From: Siphonobacter sp. SORGH_AS_0500
GTDB taxonomy: Bacteria > Bacteroidota > Bacteroidia > Cytophagales > Spirosomataceae
Direction of reading: 5' to 3'
Assembly: GCF_002838835.1 (NCBI RefSeq)
Contig: NZ_NHPP01000005.1
Coordinates: forward strand, 1-64,000
DNA: 64,000 nucleotides
Shown in pieces: positions 9,091-19,635 of this stretch (position 1 is the first letter of the stretch; the number at the start of each line of letters is the position of its first letter). Both the position numbers and the translations under genes were made by a program. Below the pieces are notes generated by a model. The model was not told the origin of the DNA. It searched no databases and saw only the letters and a program-made list of their open reading frames with translations.

Positions 9091-10950
9091 ATGAAAAAAG
9101 TAGGCTCTCATTATCAAGGCAATAGCTCGTGTACCTTTACGGTCTGGGCTCCCGAGAAAGAGCAGATGATGCTGGAGTTAGTGCATCCGAAAGAAGAAAT
9201 TCTACCCATGACTAAATCCCGATCAGGTTATTTTGAGCTCACTCTTTCGGAAATTGAACCCGGTACTCGTTACTTTTTCCGGCCTGAAAATAAGCATCAT
9301 TACCCCGATCCTGCTTCTCAATTTCAGCCCGAAGGCGTTCATGGTCCTTCCGAAGTCATTAACCATCGGACCTACCAATGGCAGGATCAAACCTGGAAAG
9401 GGGTGCCGTTTCCGGAGGTGATTCTGTATGAATTACACGTTGGTACCTTTACGCCGGAAGGCACCTTCGAAGCCATTATCCCACGACTGAAAGAATTAAA
9501 AGCCTTTGGCGTTAATGCCATCGAGATTATGCCCATCGCCCAATTCCCTGGCGGTCGTAATTGGGGGTATGACGGCGTGTTTCTGTATGCCGTTCAAAAT
9601 ACGTACGGCGGGCCGGAGGGTTTCAAAAAACTGGTGGATGCCTGCCACGCGGAAGGCATTGCCGTCTACCTCGATGTGGTGTATAATCACGTGGGTCCCG
9701 AAGGAAATTACCTGGAAGAATTTGGCCCTTACCACACCGACAAATACTGTACGCCCTGGGGAGGAGCCATGAATCTGGACGGTGCCTGGAGTGATGCCGT
9801 CAAAGAATTTTTTATTTTGAATGCCCTATACTGGATTGAAGAATTCCACGTAGATGGCCTGCGATTTGACGCCATTCACACTATTTTTGATCAAAGTGCG
9901 GTTAACTTCTGGCAATTGCTTCACGAGAAAGTTCATGAACTGGAGCTACGCCTGGGTCGATTGGTTGTACTCATTGCCGAAAGTGATTTGAATGACCCGA
10001 AAGTATTAAAATCGGTAGATACGGGTGGCTGGGGCTTCACGGCTCAGTGGTTTGACGATTTTCATCATTCCCTCTATTCCATCATTGATGAAAAAGAAGG
10101 ACTGAAACGTTACCCTGATTTTGGCCGGATGGACCAGCTAGCCAAAGCCTATACCGATGGTTTTGTGCACAGTGGAGAATTCAATAAGGTCCGCAAACGA
10201 AGATTTGGAGCCTCCTCCGTTAGTTTACCCGGGCACCAGTTTATCGCGTTTATTGATAACCACGATCAGGCGGGAAACCGACTCCTCGGCGAACGATTGT
10301 CGATGTTACTAAGTGCAGATCGACTCAAAGTAGCCGCTGCCGCCATGATGCTAAGCCCCAGCGTTCCGATGTTGTTCATGGGCGAGGAATATGCCGCTCA
10401 AACGCCTTTTCTATACTTCATCAGTCATTCCAAACCGGAATTAATTGAAATGGTACAGAAGGGTCGTAAAGAAGACTTCAAATCATTCAATGAAGGGAAA
10501 GAGGAAGCACCGCCCGATCCTCAGGATGAAAAAACCTTTCAGGATTCGGTATTGGACTGGGATCAACGAAAAGAAGGGAAACATCAGCAAATGCTTGAGT
10601 GGTATCAGGCTCTTATTCAGCTTCGTAAAACCCAACCCATTCTTCAAAACTTCAGCCGGAGTTCTACTCAGGTACAAACCATTGATGAATCTGGCTTTGT
10701 GTTAATTCGTCAAAATTCGTCAGGTACGCATTACCTGAGTGCCTTTTTTAATCTGTCCGATCAGCAAGTAGAGGCAAAGGTTCCGCACCGATGCGAGCAA
10801 TGGGATTTGCTTGTTCACTCCTACGAAACTCGTTTTAGTGAATCCACGCATGAAAAGACTTTCCCAGAAAACGTATATGCTAATACGTCAATACAATTAT
10901 TACCCTGGAGCGTGGCAGTATACATGGGTGAATCCCTGGAAACAAACTAG
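9091..10950 (+). CDS. treZ: Malto-oligosyltrehalose trehalohydrolase (TreZ), copy 1
   Basis: The 619-residue protein has the TreZ layout: an N-terminal E-set domain (CTFTVWAPEKEQMML), a GH13_10 barrel and a C-terminal beta domain. Motifs are VLYELHVGTFTPEG, DVVYNHVGPEGNY, VDGLRFDAIHTIFD (nucleophile), VLIAESDLNDP (acid/base) and FIDNHDQAGNR. TreZ releases trehalose from maltooligosyl trehalose made by TreY. The TreY partner is encoded 4 kb downstream, after GlgX and a second TreZ. A gap of 184 bases before glgX suggests a separate promoter for the following operon. The length is normal and the active site complete. Confidence 0.9.
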   Translation: MKKVGSHYQGNSSCTFTVWAPEKEQMMLELVHPKEEILPMTKSRSGYFELTLSEIEPGTRYFFRPENKHHYPDPASQFQPEGVHGPSEVINHRTYQWQDQTWKGVPFPEVILYELHVGTFTPEGTFEAIIPRLKELKAFGVNAIEIMPIAQFPGGRNWGYDGVFLYAVQNTYGGPEGFKKLVDACHAEGIAVYLDVVYNHVGPEGNYLEEFGPYHTDKYCTPWGGAMNLDGAWSDAVKEFFILNALYWIEEFHVDGLRFDAIHTIFDQSAVNFWQLLHEKVHELELRLGRLVVLIAESDLNDPKVLKSVDTGGWGFTAQWFDDFHHSLYSIIDEKEGLKRYPDFGRMDQLAKAYTDGFVHSGEFNKVRKRRFGASSVSLPGHQFIAFIDNHDQAGNRLLGERLSMLLSADRLKVAAAAMMLSPSVPMLFMGEEYAAQTPFLYFISHSKPELIEMVQKGRKEDFKSFNEGKEEAPPDPQDEKTFQDSVLDWDQRKEGKHQQMLEWYQALIQLRKTQPILQNFSRSSTQVQTIDESGFVLIRQNSSGTHYLSAFFNLSDQQVEAKVPHRCEQWDLLVHSYETRFSESTHEKTFPENVYANTSIQLLPWSVAVYMGESLETN

Positions 10951-11134
10951 AAACTTTTTGGTAAGTTCGCTGAGGTCATACCCATTTTTCCTCAATTTTC
11001 TACAATTATGATTGACGCGGTTATTGCCACTAGTTTTTTAACTAATAAAGTGTACTTAGGAAATGCCTGTTACAACATAATCAACCAAACAAGGCCAATC
11101 TTATAGTCAACTTAAACTATACGAAACCCAACGA

Positions 11135-13261
11135 ATGAAGTCCACTACTACTTACCCTGGCTCTCCTTTTCCGCTAGGGGCAACATATGATGGTGAAGGT
11201 GTAAACTTTGCCATTTTTGCAGAAAATGCCACAGCAATTGATTTATGTCTGTTTGATGAAATTTCTGGTCAGTCTGAAACTACTACCATTCCTTTACTGG
11301 AACGAGCCTATCACATCTGGCACGTTTACATTCCAGGACTACAACCCGGCCAATTGTACGGCTATCGGGTAGACGGTCCCTATGAACCTGAAAACGGTCA
11401 CCGATTCAATCGTAACAAATTATTAATCGATCCCTATACGAAGGCTTTAGCGGGTACCGTCGAATGGAACGAGTCACTTTTCTCGTACCAAATGGGCGAA
11501 GAAGACCTGACTTTCAGTGAGAGTGACAGTGCTCCTTACGTGCCTAAATCAGTGGTTATTGACACGAATTTCGACTGGGAAGGCGATACGTTCCCCAAGA
11601 TTCCTTACAACCACACGATTGTTTACGAAACGCACGTAAAAGGCTTTACGCAGTTACATCCCGAAATTCCCGAAGAAATCCGGGGTACTTACGCAGCCCT
11701 GGGACATCCTGTTACCATCAAATACCTGAAAGAACTGGGTGTCACCGCGGTAGAGTTAATGCCCATTCACTCGTTCATTAACGACAGCCATCTGATCGAA
11801 AAAGGGCTGAAGAATTACTGGGGTTACAACTCCATCGGGTTCTTCTCTCCTGACGCAGAATACTCCAGTTCAGGGGTACGCGGCGAGCAGGTTACCGAGT
11901 TCAAAACGATGGTGAAAGAACTTCACAAGGCTGGCATTGAAGTAATTCTTGACGTCGTATATAACCATACGGCAGAAGGTAACGAAAAAGGTCCAACGCT
12001 CTCGTTCAAAGGTATCGACAATGCTGCTTATTACCGTTTGCACGAAGGTCGTTACTACAATGATTACACGGGCACGGGTAATACGCTCAACGTGATGCAA
12101 CCTAACGTCCTGCGTTTAATCATGGACAGCCTTCGTTACTGGGTTCAGGAGATGCACGTAGATGGGTTCCGCTTTGATTTAGCCTCAACGCTGGCTCGTG
12201 GTTTACACGACGTTGATAAACTGAATTCTTTCTTTGACGTCATCTATCAAGATCCTATCATCTCGCAGTCAAAACTCATCGCAGAACCCTGGGATGTAGG
12301 TGAAGGCGGTTATCAGGTGGGTAAGTTCCCTCCCGGCTGGGCCGAATGGAATGGTATGTACCGGGATTGCGTGCGTGATTACTGGAGAGGTGCAGACAGT
12401 AAGCTCGGCGAATTTGCCAGCCGCTTCCTGGGTAGCCCTGATTTATACCGTGAAGATTACCGCAGCCCAACCGCTAGTGTTAATTTCATTACCGCTCACG
12501 ACGGCTTTACCCTCAACGATCTGGTTTGTTACAATGACAAACATAACGAAGCCAATGGTGAGGATAATAATGATGGAGAAAGCCATAACCGCTCCTGGAA
12601 CTGTGGCGTCGAAGGCCCAACGGATGACGAAGAAATCAATAAGTTACGTCAACAGCAAAAACGTAATTTCCTGACCACGCTTTTCCTATCGCAAGGGGTA
12701 GCGATGTTGGTGGCTGGGGATGAGTTTGGCCGTACGCAGGGAGGTAACAACAACGCCTACTGCCAGGACAACGAAATTTCCTGGCTCCACTGGGATAACC
12801 AGGATGTGGACCTGCTGGAATACACCAAGAAAATCATCAAGTTTAGCCAGGATCACCCCGTATTCTGCCGTAGAGGCTGGTTTAAAGGTCAGCCCGTTCA
12901 GGGAACAGATCGCGAGGATATTGCTTGGTTCCTGCCCGACGGCAACGAAATGAGTGATGAAGACTGGCAAAACGGTTACGCTAAATCACTGGGCGTTTAT
13001 TTGAGTGGTCACGCTATTAAGTCGGTCAGTGAAAAAGGTGAACGGATTCTTGACGACAGTTTTTACGTGCTTTTCAACGCTCACTATGAACCCATTGAAT
13101 ACCAGATTCCTTCGAAAAAATGGGGCGGTAACTGGGTGAAAGTGGTGGATAGCTACAACAACTACGTCGATGAGAATGGAGAAAAATACGATAACGGAGA
13201 AAAGATAACCGTAGAAGGCCGATCAGTCGTTGTACTGAAAAGCCCGCTTTCGACTCATTAA
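11135..13261 (+). CDS. glgX: Glycogen debranching enzyme (GlgX/TreX, isoamylase type)
   Basis: The 708-residue protein carries a CBM48-like N-terminal domain (PLGATYDGEGVNFAIFAENA) and the GH13_11 barrel. Signatures are DVVYNHTAEGNEKGP, VDGFRFDLASTLAR, LIAEPWDVGEGGYQVG and ITAHDGFTLNDLV. It hydrolyses alpha-1,6 branches of glycogen or limit dextrins, giving the linear maltodextrins that TreY needs. The stop codon is two bases before treZ copy 2, so glgX, treZ and treY-malQ form a tight operon. A weak Bacteroidota-like promoter (TTG at 11012, TAGTTTTT at 11031) lies about 100 bases upstream. Confidence 0.92.
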   Translation: MKSTTTYPGSPFPLGATYDGEGVNFAIFAENATAIDLCLFDEISGQSETTTIPLLERAYHIWHVYIPGLQPGQLYGYRVDGPYEPENGHRFNRNKLLIDPYTKALAGTVEWNESLFSYQMGEEDLTFSESDSAPYVPKSVVIDTNFDWEGDTFPKIPYNHTIVYETHVKGFTQLHPEIPEEIRGTYAALGHPVTIKYLKELGVTAVELMPIHSFINDSHLIEKGLKNYWGYNSIGFFSPDAEYSSSGVRGEQVTEFKTMVKELHKAGIEVILDVVYNHTAEGNEKGPTLSFKGIDNAAYYRLHEGRYYNDYTGTGNTLNVMQPNVLRLIMDSLRYWVQEMHVDGFRFDLASTLARGLHDVDKLNSFFDVIYQDPIISQSKLIAEPWDVGEGGYQVGKFPPGWAEWNGMYRDCVRDYWRGADSKLGEFASRFLGSPDLYREDYRSPTASVNFITAHDGFTLNDLVCYNDKHNEANGEDNNDGESHNRSWNCGVEGPTDDEEINKLRQQQKRNFLTTLFLSQGVAMLVAGDEFGRTQGGNNNAYCQDNEISWLHWDNQDVDLLEYTKKIIKFSQDHPVFCRRGWFKGQPVQGTDREDIAWFLPDGNEMSDEDWQNGYAKSLGVYLSGHAIKSVSEKGERILDDSFYVLFNAHYEPIEYQIPSKKWGGNWVKVVDSYNNYVDENGEKYDNGEKITVEGRSVVVLKSPLSTH

Positions 13262-13263
13262 CC

Positions 13264-15105
13264 ATGAAAGAAATAGACCTGAGTGCTCGCAGCCTCGGGG
13301 TGAATTTCAATCAGGCAGGAGAGGCCCACATTGTGGTGTGGGCCCCCCTGCTTGAATCAGTAGAAATTTATCTGGACCAAACACGGACGATGTATCCGTT
13401 ACAGAAAGATAAATTTGGCTATTGGGAATTAACCACCCCTGAATTAAAACCTGGCGATTTATATCAGTTTGTTCTCAACGACGGTCGCCACGTTCCCGAT
13501 CCGGCTTCCATCAGCCAGCCTTATGGCGTCCACGGATCTTCCAGAGCTCTCAACATTGGCTCGTATGACTGGACTGACCAGTCCTGGAAAAACCCAAACC
13601 TCGAAGATTACATTTTCTACGAACTTCACGTCGGTACATTTTCGGAAGCAGGCACCTTTGCTGGTGTTGAATCCAAACTGGATTACCTGGTTGACTTAGG
13701 CATAACGGCCATTGAATTGATGCCGGTTGCTCAATTTCCTGGTAAACGGAACTGGGGTTATGATGGAGTATATCCCTTTGCCGTTCAGGATTCTTACGGT
13801 GGAGCTGAAGGCTTAAAGCATTTGGTTAATGCCTGTCACGAAAAAGGCATTGCCGTCGTTTTGGACGTAGTCTACAACCACATGGGGCCAGATGGAAACT
13901 ACTTCTCTTTATACGGCCCTTACTTCACCAAGCAATACCTGACGCCTTGGGGCGAAGCTATCAATTTCGATGATGAATGGAGCGATGGCGTTCGCGACTA
14001 CTTCATCGAAAACGCATTGATGTGGTTCCGTGATTTTCATATCGATGGGTTAAGGCTTGATGCGGTTCATGCCATTCGGGATTTTAGTCCGGTGCATATT
14101 CTGAAAGAAATCAAGCAATACGTGAATGAGCTTTCCCAGCAAACGGGCCGAAATCATTACCTGATCGTAGAGATGGAGTTAAACGATACGCGGTTCATTA
14201 ACTCGTTTGAAAAGGGAGGTTACGGCATGGACGCCCAGTGGAGTGATGAATTTCATCATGCCCTTCGGGTATCAGCCGGAGGCGAGCGTACGGGCTATTA
14301 CGCCGACATGGACGGAACGGCAGCCTTTGCCAAAGCCTACCAGAATGCTTACGTACACACAGGAGAATACACCTTCCGAAGAAACAAAACGTTTGGTACC
14401 CCAACGGACCCGTTCCCGAGTCATCAGTTCGTGGTTTTTTCTCAAAACCACGATCACATCGGAAACCGCATGAATGGAGATCGGTCGAGTCAGTTGACGA
14501 ATTTCGAGATGCTGAAGTTAATGGCTGGCTCCGTAATCACAAGTCCATTTTTACCCTTGCTATTCATGGGCGAAGAATGGGCAGAATCCCGGCCCTTCCT
14601 CTACTTTACCGATCATACCGACCCGGAACTTTCAACGGCGGTTCGCGAAGGAAGAAAGCGGGAGTTCGCAGCCTTTCATGGCGAAGGAGAAGCCCCCGAC
14701 CCTACCATTCAGGATACGTTCGATCAGTCTAAACTTGAGTGGGGCTTACAACAGGATCACATTCATCACACGCTTTACAACTATTACAAGCAGCTCATTC
14801 AGATTCGTAAGGATCATGCCCTGATTCGCAAAGCGGATCGACGGAATATGGAGGTCACGGTCGACGAAGCCAAAGATGTCATCGTCGTGCGTCGCTGGGA
14901 AGGTCCGCAACAGCTTTTAATTTGCATGAATTTTTCTTCTGATCCTTACGTCATTACTGTTTCTGATCAGGCTCCCATTTGGAAAAAATGTCTTGATTCT
15001 GCGGACCCTCAATGGGGTGGCGAGAAAGCTTCTCCCGATGAACTTCAGGCCCGTAGCGAATTAACTCTTCAACCCGAATCGATTTTAATTTATTCCCATG
15101 AATAA
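13264..15105 (+). CDS. treZ: Malto-oligosyltrehalose trehalohydrolase (TreZ), copy 2
   Basis: This second TreZ has 613 residues, with the E-set domain (AHIVVWAPLLESVEIYL) and GH13_10 barrel: DVVYNHMGPDGNY, IDGLRLDAVHAIRD, LIVEMELNDT and FSQNHDHIGNR. It keeps the three catalytic acids but differs from copy 1 around them (RLDAVH for RFDAIH, VEMELND for AESDLND, HDHIG for HDQAG). It lies two bases after glgX and overlaps treY-malQ by eight bases, so translation is probably coupled. This placement makes it the best candidate partner of TreY; copy 1 may differ in chain-length preference. Confidence 0.88.
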   Translation: MKEIDLSARSLGVNFNQAGEAHIVVWAPLLESVEIYLDQTRTMYPLQKDKFGYWELTTPELKPGDLYQFVLNDGRHVPDPASISQPYGVHGSSRALNIGSYDWTDQSWKNPNLEDYIFYELHVGTFSEAGTFAGVESKLDYLVDLGITAIELMPVAQFPGKRNWGYDGVYPFAVQDSYGGAEGLKHLVNACHEKGIAVVLDVVYNHMGPDGNYFSLYGPYFTKQYLTPWGEAINFDDEWSDGVRDYFIENALMWFRDFHIDGLRLDAVHAIRDFSPVHILKEIKQYVNELSQQTGRNHYLIVEMELNDTRFINSFEKGGYGMDAQWSDEFHHALRVSAGGERTGYYADMDGTAAFAKAYQNAYVHTGEYTFRRNKTFGTPTDPFPSHQFVVFSQNHDHIGNRMNGDRSSQLTNFEMLKLMAGSVITSPFLPLLFMGEEWAESRPFLYFTDHTDPELSTAVREGRKREFAAFHGEGEAPDPTIQDTFDQSKLEWGLQQDHIHHTLYNYYKQLIQIRKDHALIRKADRRNMEVTVDEAKDVIVVRRWEGPQQLLICMNFSSDPYVITVSDQAPIWKKCLDSADPQWGGEKASPDELQARSELTLQPESILIYSHE

Positions 15106-18100
15106 CCCCATCGCCACGTACCGCTTTCAGTTTCATAAGGACTTTTCGCTGAAAGAATTCGAAGCGATTATTCCTTACCTGAAAAAACTGGGCGTTAGCA
15201 CGATTTATGCTTCGCCCATTTTTGAATCCACACCCGGCAGCACGCACGGGTACGACGGGCTCAATCCGCATCGCATTAACCCGGAAATCGGTAATGAAGC
15301 AGATTTTGAACGCATTTCTCAGGAAATTCACGAAGAAGGTTTCCAGTGGTTACAGGATATTGTGCCGAACCACATGGCCTATAGCCCGGCTAACCTCTGG
15401 ATTTGGGACGTATTTCAAAAAGGCAAACGTTCGGTCTATGCCGATTTTTTCGACATTGACTGGGACAACCCGGTAAGTCCGGGGCAGATCATGGCCCCCT
15501 TTCTGGGCGATACGCTGGAAAAGGTAATCCAGGAAAATCAGTTGCAATTGGCCTATCGCCGAGGTCAACTGGTTTGGAATTTATACGACGAATCAGAATT
15601 CCCGGTTAATCCTGCCAGTTACGCCAGTATTCTGGAGAAGATTCCGGCGGCAAAAACGTTACTTGATTCGCTCCAAAAACTCGAAGACATCACGGACAAT
15701 GGTTTGTATGGCGTTCAGTTGAGTGAATTATTACTTCAGCCTTTGCAGGAAGATGGAGAGCTCGTGGCCGCCATTGAAGCCCAGTTGAAAAAGATTAACC
15801 AGTCAAAGGAACAGTTGCTAGAACTGGCTAAAAACCAGTTCTTTCGACTTTGTCATTATGCCGAAACGGATAAGCAAATCAACTTCCGCCGCTTTTTTAC
15901 GGTAAATGGTTTGATCTGTTTGAATATTCAGAAGCCTGAAGTTTTTGAGCATTTTCATAAATACATTCAAACACTGGTAGATACGGGTGTTTTTCAGGGC
16001 TTACGCATTGACCACATCGATGGCTTGTATGATCCCAGCAGTTACCTCGAACAACTTCGGGATTTAGCCGGACCGAAAACGTACATTACCGTTGAGAAAA
16101 TTCTGGAACCCGGCGAAAAACTGAATGAAAGCTGGCCAATTCAGGGAAATACGGGGTATGATTTTCTTTCATACGTCAATAATCTGTTTACGAATAAGGC
16201 CGCTGAGAAACCTTTTACGAAGTATTACCAACGGCTCACGGGTGATCAAACGCCTACGCAGGAACAGATTCACCAGAAAAAAGCCATGATCCTCCTCGAC
16301 CACATGGGCGGGGAACTGGATAACCTGGTGCGTTTGTATGAGAGCCTGAACTTACCGACGCTAGAAAAGGAGGCATTGAAAGACACCATTGCTCTTTACC
16401 TCATTCATTGCCCGGTATATCGCTATTACGGAAACGCCTGGCCGCTGGGGGAAGAAGAACAGCAAGCCAACAAAGAAATTTTCAAGGCTATTCGTAAAAA
16501 GTATCCCGAGAAAAAAGCCTCGATTAATGCCTTCGAAAAAACGTTGACCCTGGAAGAAGCGTTGCCTTTTTACCAACGCTGCATGCAGTTCTCCGGGCCT
16601 CTCATGGCGAAAGGTGTGGAAGACACGTTGTTGTATACCTATACCCGTTTCATCGGGCATAATGAAGTGGGTGATTCGGTTGAGGAATTTGGGATTACCT
16701 CCGAACACTACCACGAGTTAATGCAGGATCGGCAGGAACATTGGCCCCTGTCCTTAAATGGTACCTCAACCCACGATACGAAACGCGGGGAAGATGTACG
16801 GGCTAGACTTAACGCCCTGACGGATTTGCCAGAACTATGGATTGAAACCGTTAGTAACTGGTTTTCCATGCACCCGCAAACGAAACTGGAACCGAACGAT
16901 CAATACCTGATTTACCAGACAGTCGTAGGGGCTCATCCCATGCCCAGTCAGGACGAAGATGATTTCGAAAACCGTTTGCACGAATACTTACCCAAGGCTC
17001 TGCGGGAAGGAAAAGTGAATTCTGGCTGGACGCAACCGAATGAAAATTACGAGCAGGCAGCCAAGGATTTTGCGTCTTCCTTACTCGACAAATCCAGCGA
17101 TTTTTATAAGACCTTCGAAGGATTTCATCGCAGCGTTTGCGATTGGGGCATTGTCAATTCACTTTCGCAGACCTTACTTAAATTCACTTCGCCCGGTGTT
17201 CCTGACGTATATCAGGGAACGGAACTTTGGGATTTAAGTCTGGTAGATCCTGATAACCGCCGTCCGGTTGACTATTCATTACGGGAACAATACCTGAATG
17301 ACATCGAGTCGCTCGATTGGCGGGCTTTATGGCAGCACCGCTATTCGGGCCAAATCAAGCTTTGGTTAACGCATGCGTTATTTCAGGAACGCAAAGAAAA
17401 CGTCGATACTTTCACCGAGGGACTTTATCTGCCCTTAACAGTTGAAGGTACCTACAAGGATCACGTGCTGGCTTTTGCCCGTCGGTACAAGCAAAACTGG
17501 TACGTCGTGGCGGTTCCGCTGCACGCAGCTCAGATTGGCTCCATTCATGAAGTACTGGAAATTGACTGGAAAGACACTCGCGTGATTATTCCCGAAGACG
17601 CTCCTCAAAACTGGCAAAACCTGCTGGGTTCGGCGTCCCTTACTTCTGAGTGGCTCGTTCAGGATTTATTTAGTGAGTTACCGCTGGCCTTACTCAAAGG
17701 TCAGCCCGACATTCGGGATCGTTCGGCGGGGTTATTATTGGCAGTCACTTCATTGCCCTCTGCTTTCGGGGTAGGCGATTTAGGACCTGAGGCCTATAAA
17801 TTCGCTGATTTTCTGAGCAAGAGTAAACAGACATACTGGCAGTTATTACCGCTTAACCCAACCGGAGCAGACCAGGGTTTTTCGCCATACAGTTCCATTT
17901 CCAGCCGGGCCGGGAACCCCATGCTGATTAGCCCTGAGCTATTACAGGCCGAGGGCTTATTGGGTGATTTATCGGAATACCGAATTATGGAAACGCCCGA
18001 GGCGGATTTTGAGCAGGCTCTGGCATTGAAGCATCAATTGCTGGAACAGGCCTATGCCCAGTACCAAAAACGGCCTTTACTGAAACGAGAGTTTGAAAAT

Positions 18101-19203
18101 TTTTGCCAAAACGAAGCCGAATGGCTGGATGATTTTGTGCTGTATGTAGTCATCAAGCAGCAACAGGATCATAAGCCCTGGCACGAATGGTCCGAGTCCT
18201 TTAAACTTCGCGACGCGGTTACCCTACAACAATTCCGGGAAGAGCAGGCGGAGGCTCTGGTTTATCAGCAATGGATTCAGTTTATTTTCTTCCGGCAGTG
18301 GCATCAGCTTCGGCGATACAGTAACATTCGGAATGTGAAGCTCTTTGGGGACTTACCCTTTTATCCGAGTTATGATTCGGTAGACGTCTGGGCCAATCCT
18401 GAGATTTTCCATCTCGACGAAGAGCGGAATATGACCTGTGTAGCGGGCGTACCACCGGACTATTTCAACGAAGATGGTCAACGCTGGGGCATGCCCATTT
18501 ATCGCTGGGATGTTCTGAAAGCCCGAAAATACGACTGGTGGCTCAACCGTATTAGCAAGAATATGGAACTGTACGACTTACTGAGGCTCGACCACTTCCG
18601 GGCTTTTGCCAGTTACTGGGAAGTTCCCGCTCAGGAAAAATCGGCTAAAAATGGCGAATGGAAACCCGGGCCCGGTACTGCGTTCTTTGACGTGCTCCGG
18701 GAAAAACTCGGCAGTCTTCCTCTGGTAGCGGAAGACCTCGGCGATATTGGAACGGACGTGTATGAACTCCGCGATGCCTGTGTGCTACCGGGGATGCGAG
18801 TGCTTCATTTTGCATTCAGCGACGACATGCCGTACTCGGTGAACATCGTGCATAATCATTCTCCTTAAGCATTGCCTATACGGGAACCCATGATAATAAT
18901 ACGACTAAAGGATGGTACCGGAACGATTTAAGCCCCGATGACCATCGCCGACTGGAAGAATACCTGGGTGGGCCTTTAAAAGAAGAAACCATTCACTTTG
19001 TTCTCATTCGCATGGTGTATTCGTCGGTAGCTCAAACCGCCATACTTCCCGTTCAGGATGTGTTGGGACTGGACGAATCCGCCCGTATGAACACGCCAGC
19101 CGGGAACGAAGCTTGCTGGAAATGGCGATTGATTCCCAGCCAATTAACGGAAGCTCATCAGCGACAATTGAAAAAATGGGCTGAGACTTACCATCGCGGG
19201 TAA
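15098..19203 (+). CDS. TreY-MalQ fusion: maltooligosyl trehalose synthase / 4-alpha-glucanotransferase (frameshifted)
   Basis: The gene encodes a two-enzyme chain of about 1,368 residues. Residues 1 to about 865 are TreY (GH13_26): ASPIFESTPGSTHGYDG, DIVPNHMAYSP, LRIDHIDGLYDP, GTSTHDTKRGEDVRAR and PGVPDVYQGTELWD. From about 873 a GH77 MalQ follows: LLLAVTSLPSAFGVGDLG, LLPLNPTGADQGFSPYSS, LLRLDHFRAFASYWE and VAEDLGDIG. A missing base at about 18866 creates a premature stop; the other frame continues SIAYTGTHDNNTTKGWY to a stop at 19203. TreY converts the reducing-end bond of maltodextrins to a trehalose bond, while MalQ redistributes glucan chains to lengths TreY and TreZ can use. It ends at a strong terminator. 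Confidence 0.88.
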
Positions 19204-19209
19204 CTTTTG

Positions 19210-19262
19210 AAAACCAAGAAGGGGTTCATTCAAAATCGAATGAACCCCTTCTTGGTTTTATG
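19210..19262 (+). terminator. Strong terminator of the glgX-treZ-treY-malQ operon
   Basis: Perfect 21-base arms at 19210-19230 and 19239-19259 enclose an 8-base loop; the stem starts AAAACCAAGAAGGGG and ends in CTTGGTTTT. It follows the malQ stop by six bases. Confidence 0.9.
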
Positions 19263-19273
19263 AGAATCCTTAT

Positions 19274-19395
19274 CTCCGCAGTCGCTCGGGTTCTGCCTAG
19301 TGACCGCATAGGCCTCTGGCCGTCTCAGGCAAAGAAGTCTACCAAAAGCGAAAGGTTTGCCTGACCTAAAGTGCTCTGGCTACCATCGGCCAGAG
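19274..19395. repeat. Composite hairpin repeat, copy 1
   Basis: This is one of two long copies (the other is at 20342-20474). It begins with a REP-like half (CCGCAGTCGCTCGG...) and continues with a nested structure: CTCTGGCCG at 19314-19322 pairs with CGGCCAGAG at 19387-19395, and inside it CAGGCAAA at 19326-19333 pairs with TTTGCCTG at 19356-19363. Compensated arms in both copies suggest a folded DNA or RNA element. It truncates the SdrD-like fragment at its right edge. Confidence 0.7.
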
Positions 19396-19577
19396 TTCTG
19401 ATCGATGAGTTGGGACTGGGCATTGAGGGCCGCGACGCGAATACCCGGTATGCCAGATTCAAAGGCATCCTGGGTGCCGCTGGCGTTGCCATCCTGATAG
19501 ACTTTGCCCTGAATTTGGGCAAAGCAGGAGCTGACCAGCAGGCTGAAGACCCACAGAAGTTGTAAATGTTTTTGCAT
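19380..19577 (-). pseudogene. Truncated secreted SdrD B-like protein
   Basis: From ATG at 19577 the frame reads a signal peptide (LLWVFSLLVSSCFAQ) followed by IQGKVYQDGNASGTQD and ESGIPGIRVAALNAQ, the start of a Cna-B/SdrD B-type beta-sandwich as found in long secreted or surface proteins of Bacteroidota. It stops after about 65 residues exactly where the composite repeat begins, so the rest of the gene appears lost. It is probably non-functional. The 58 bases upstream separate it from the AT-rich gene. Confidence 0.55.
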
Positions 19578-19635
19578 ATTATGAGTTATAATCATCACAA
19601 TGATGAATACTGTTATAAATCAATTTATATAGTTC

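Noticed and set aside
18860..18872. Programmed frameshift in treY-malQ
   Set aside because: There is no slippery sequence or stimulatory structure, and similar breaks occur in many unrelated genes of the window.
19325..19522. 65-codon minus frame ending LGQANLSLLVDFFA
   Set aside because: It crosses the SdrD-like frame and the composite repeat; the second repeat copy does not keep the frame open, so the coding look is chance.
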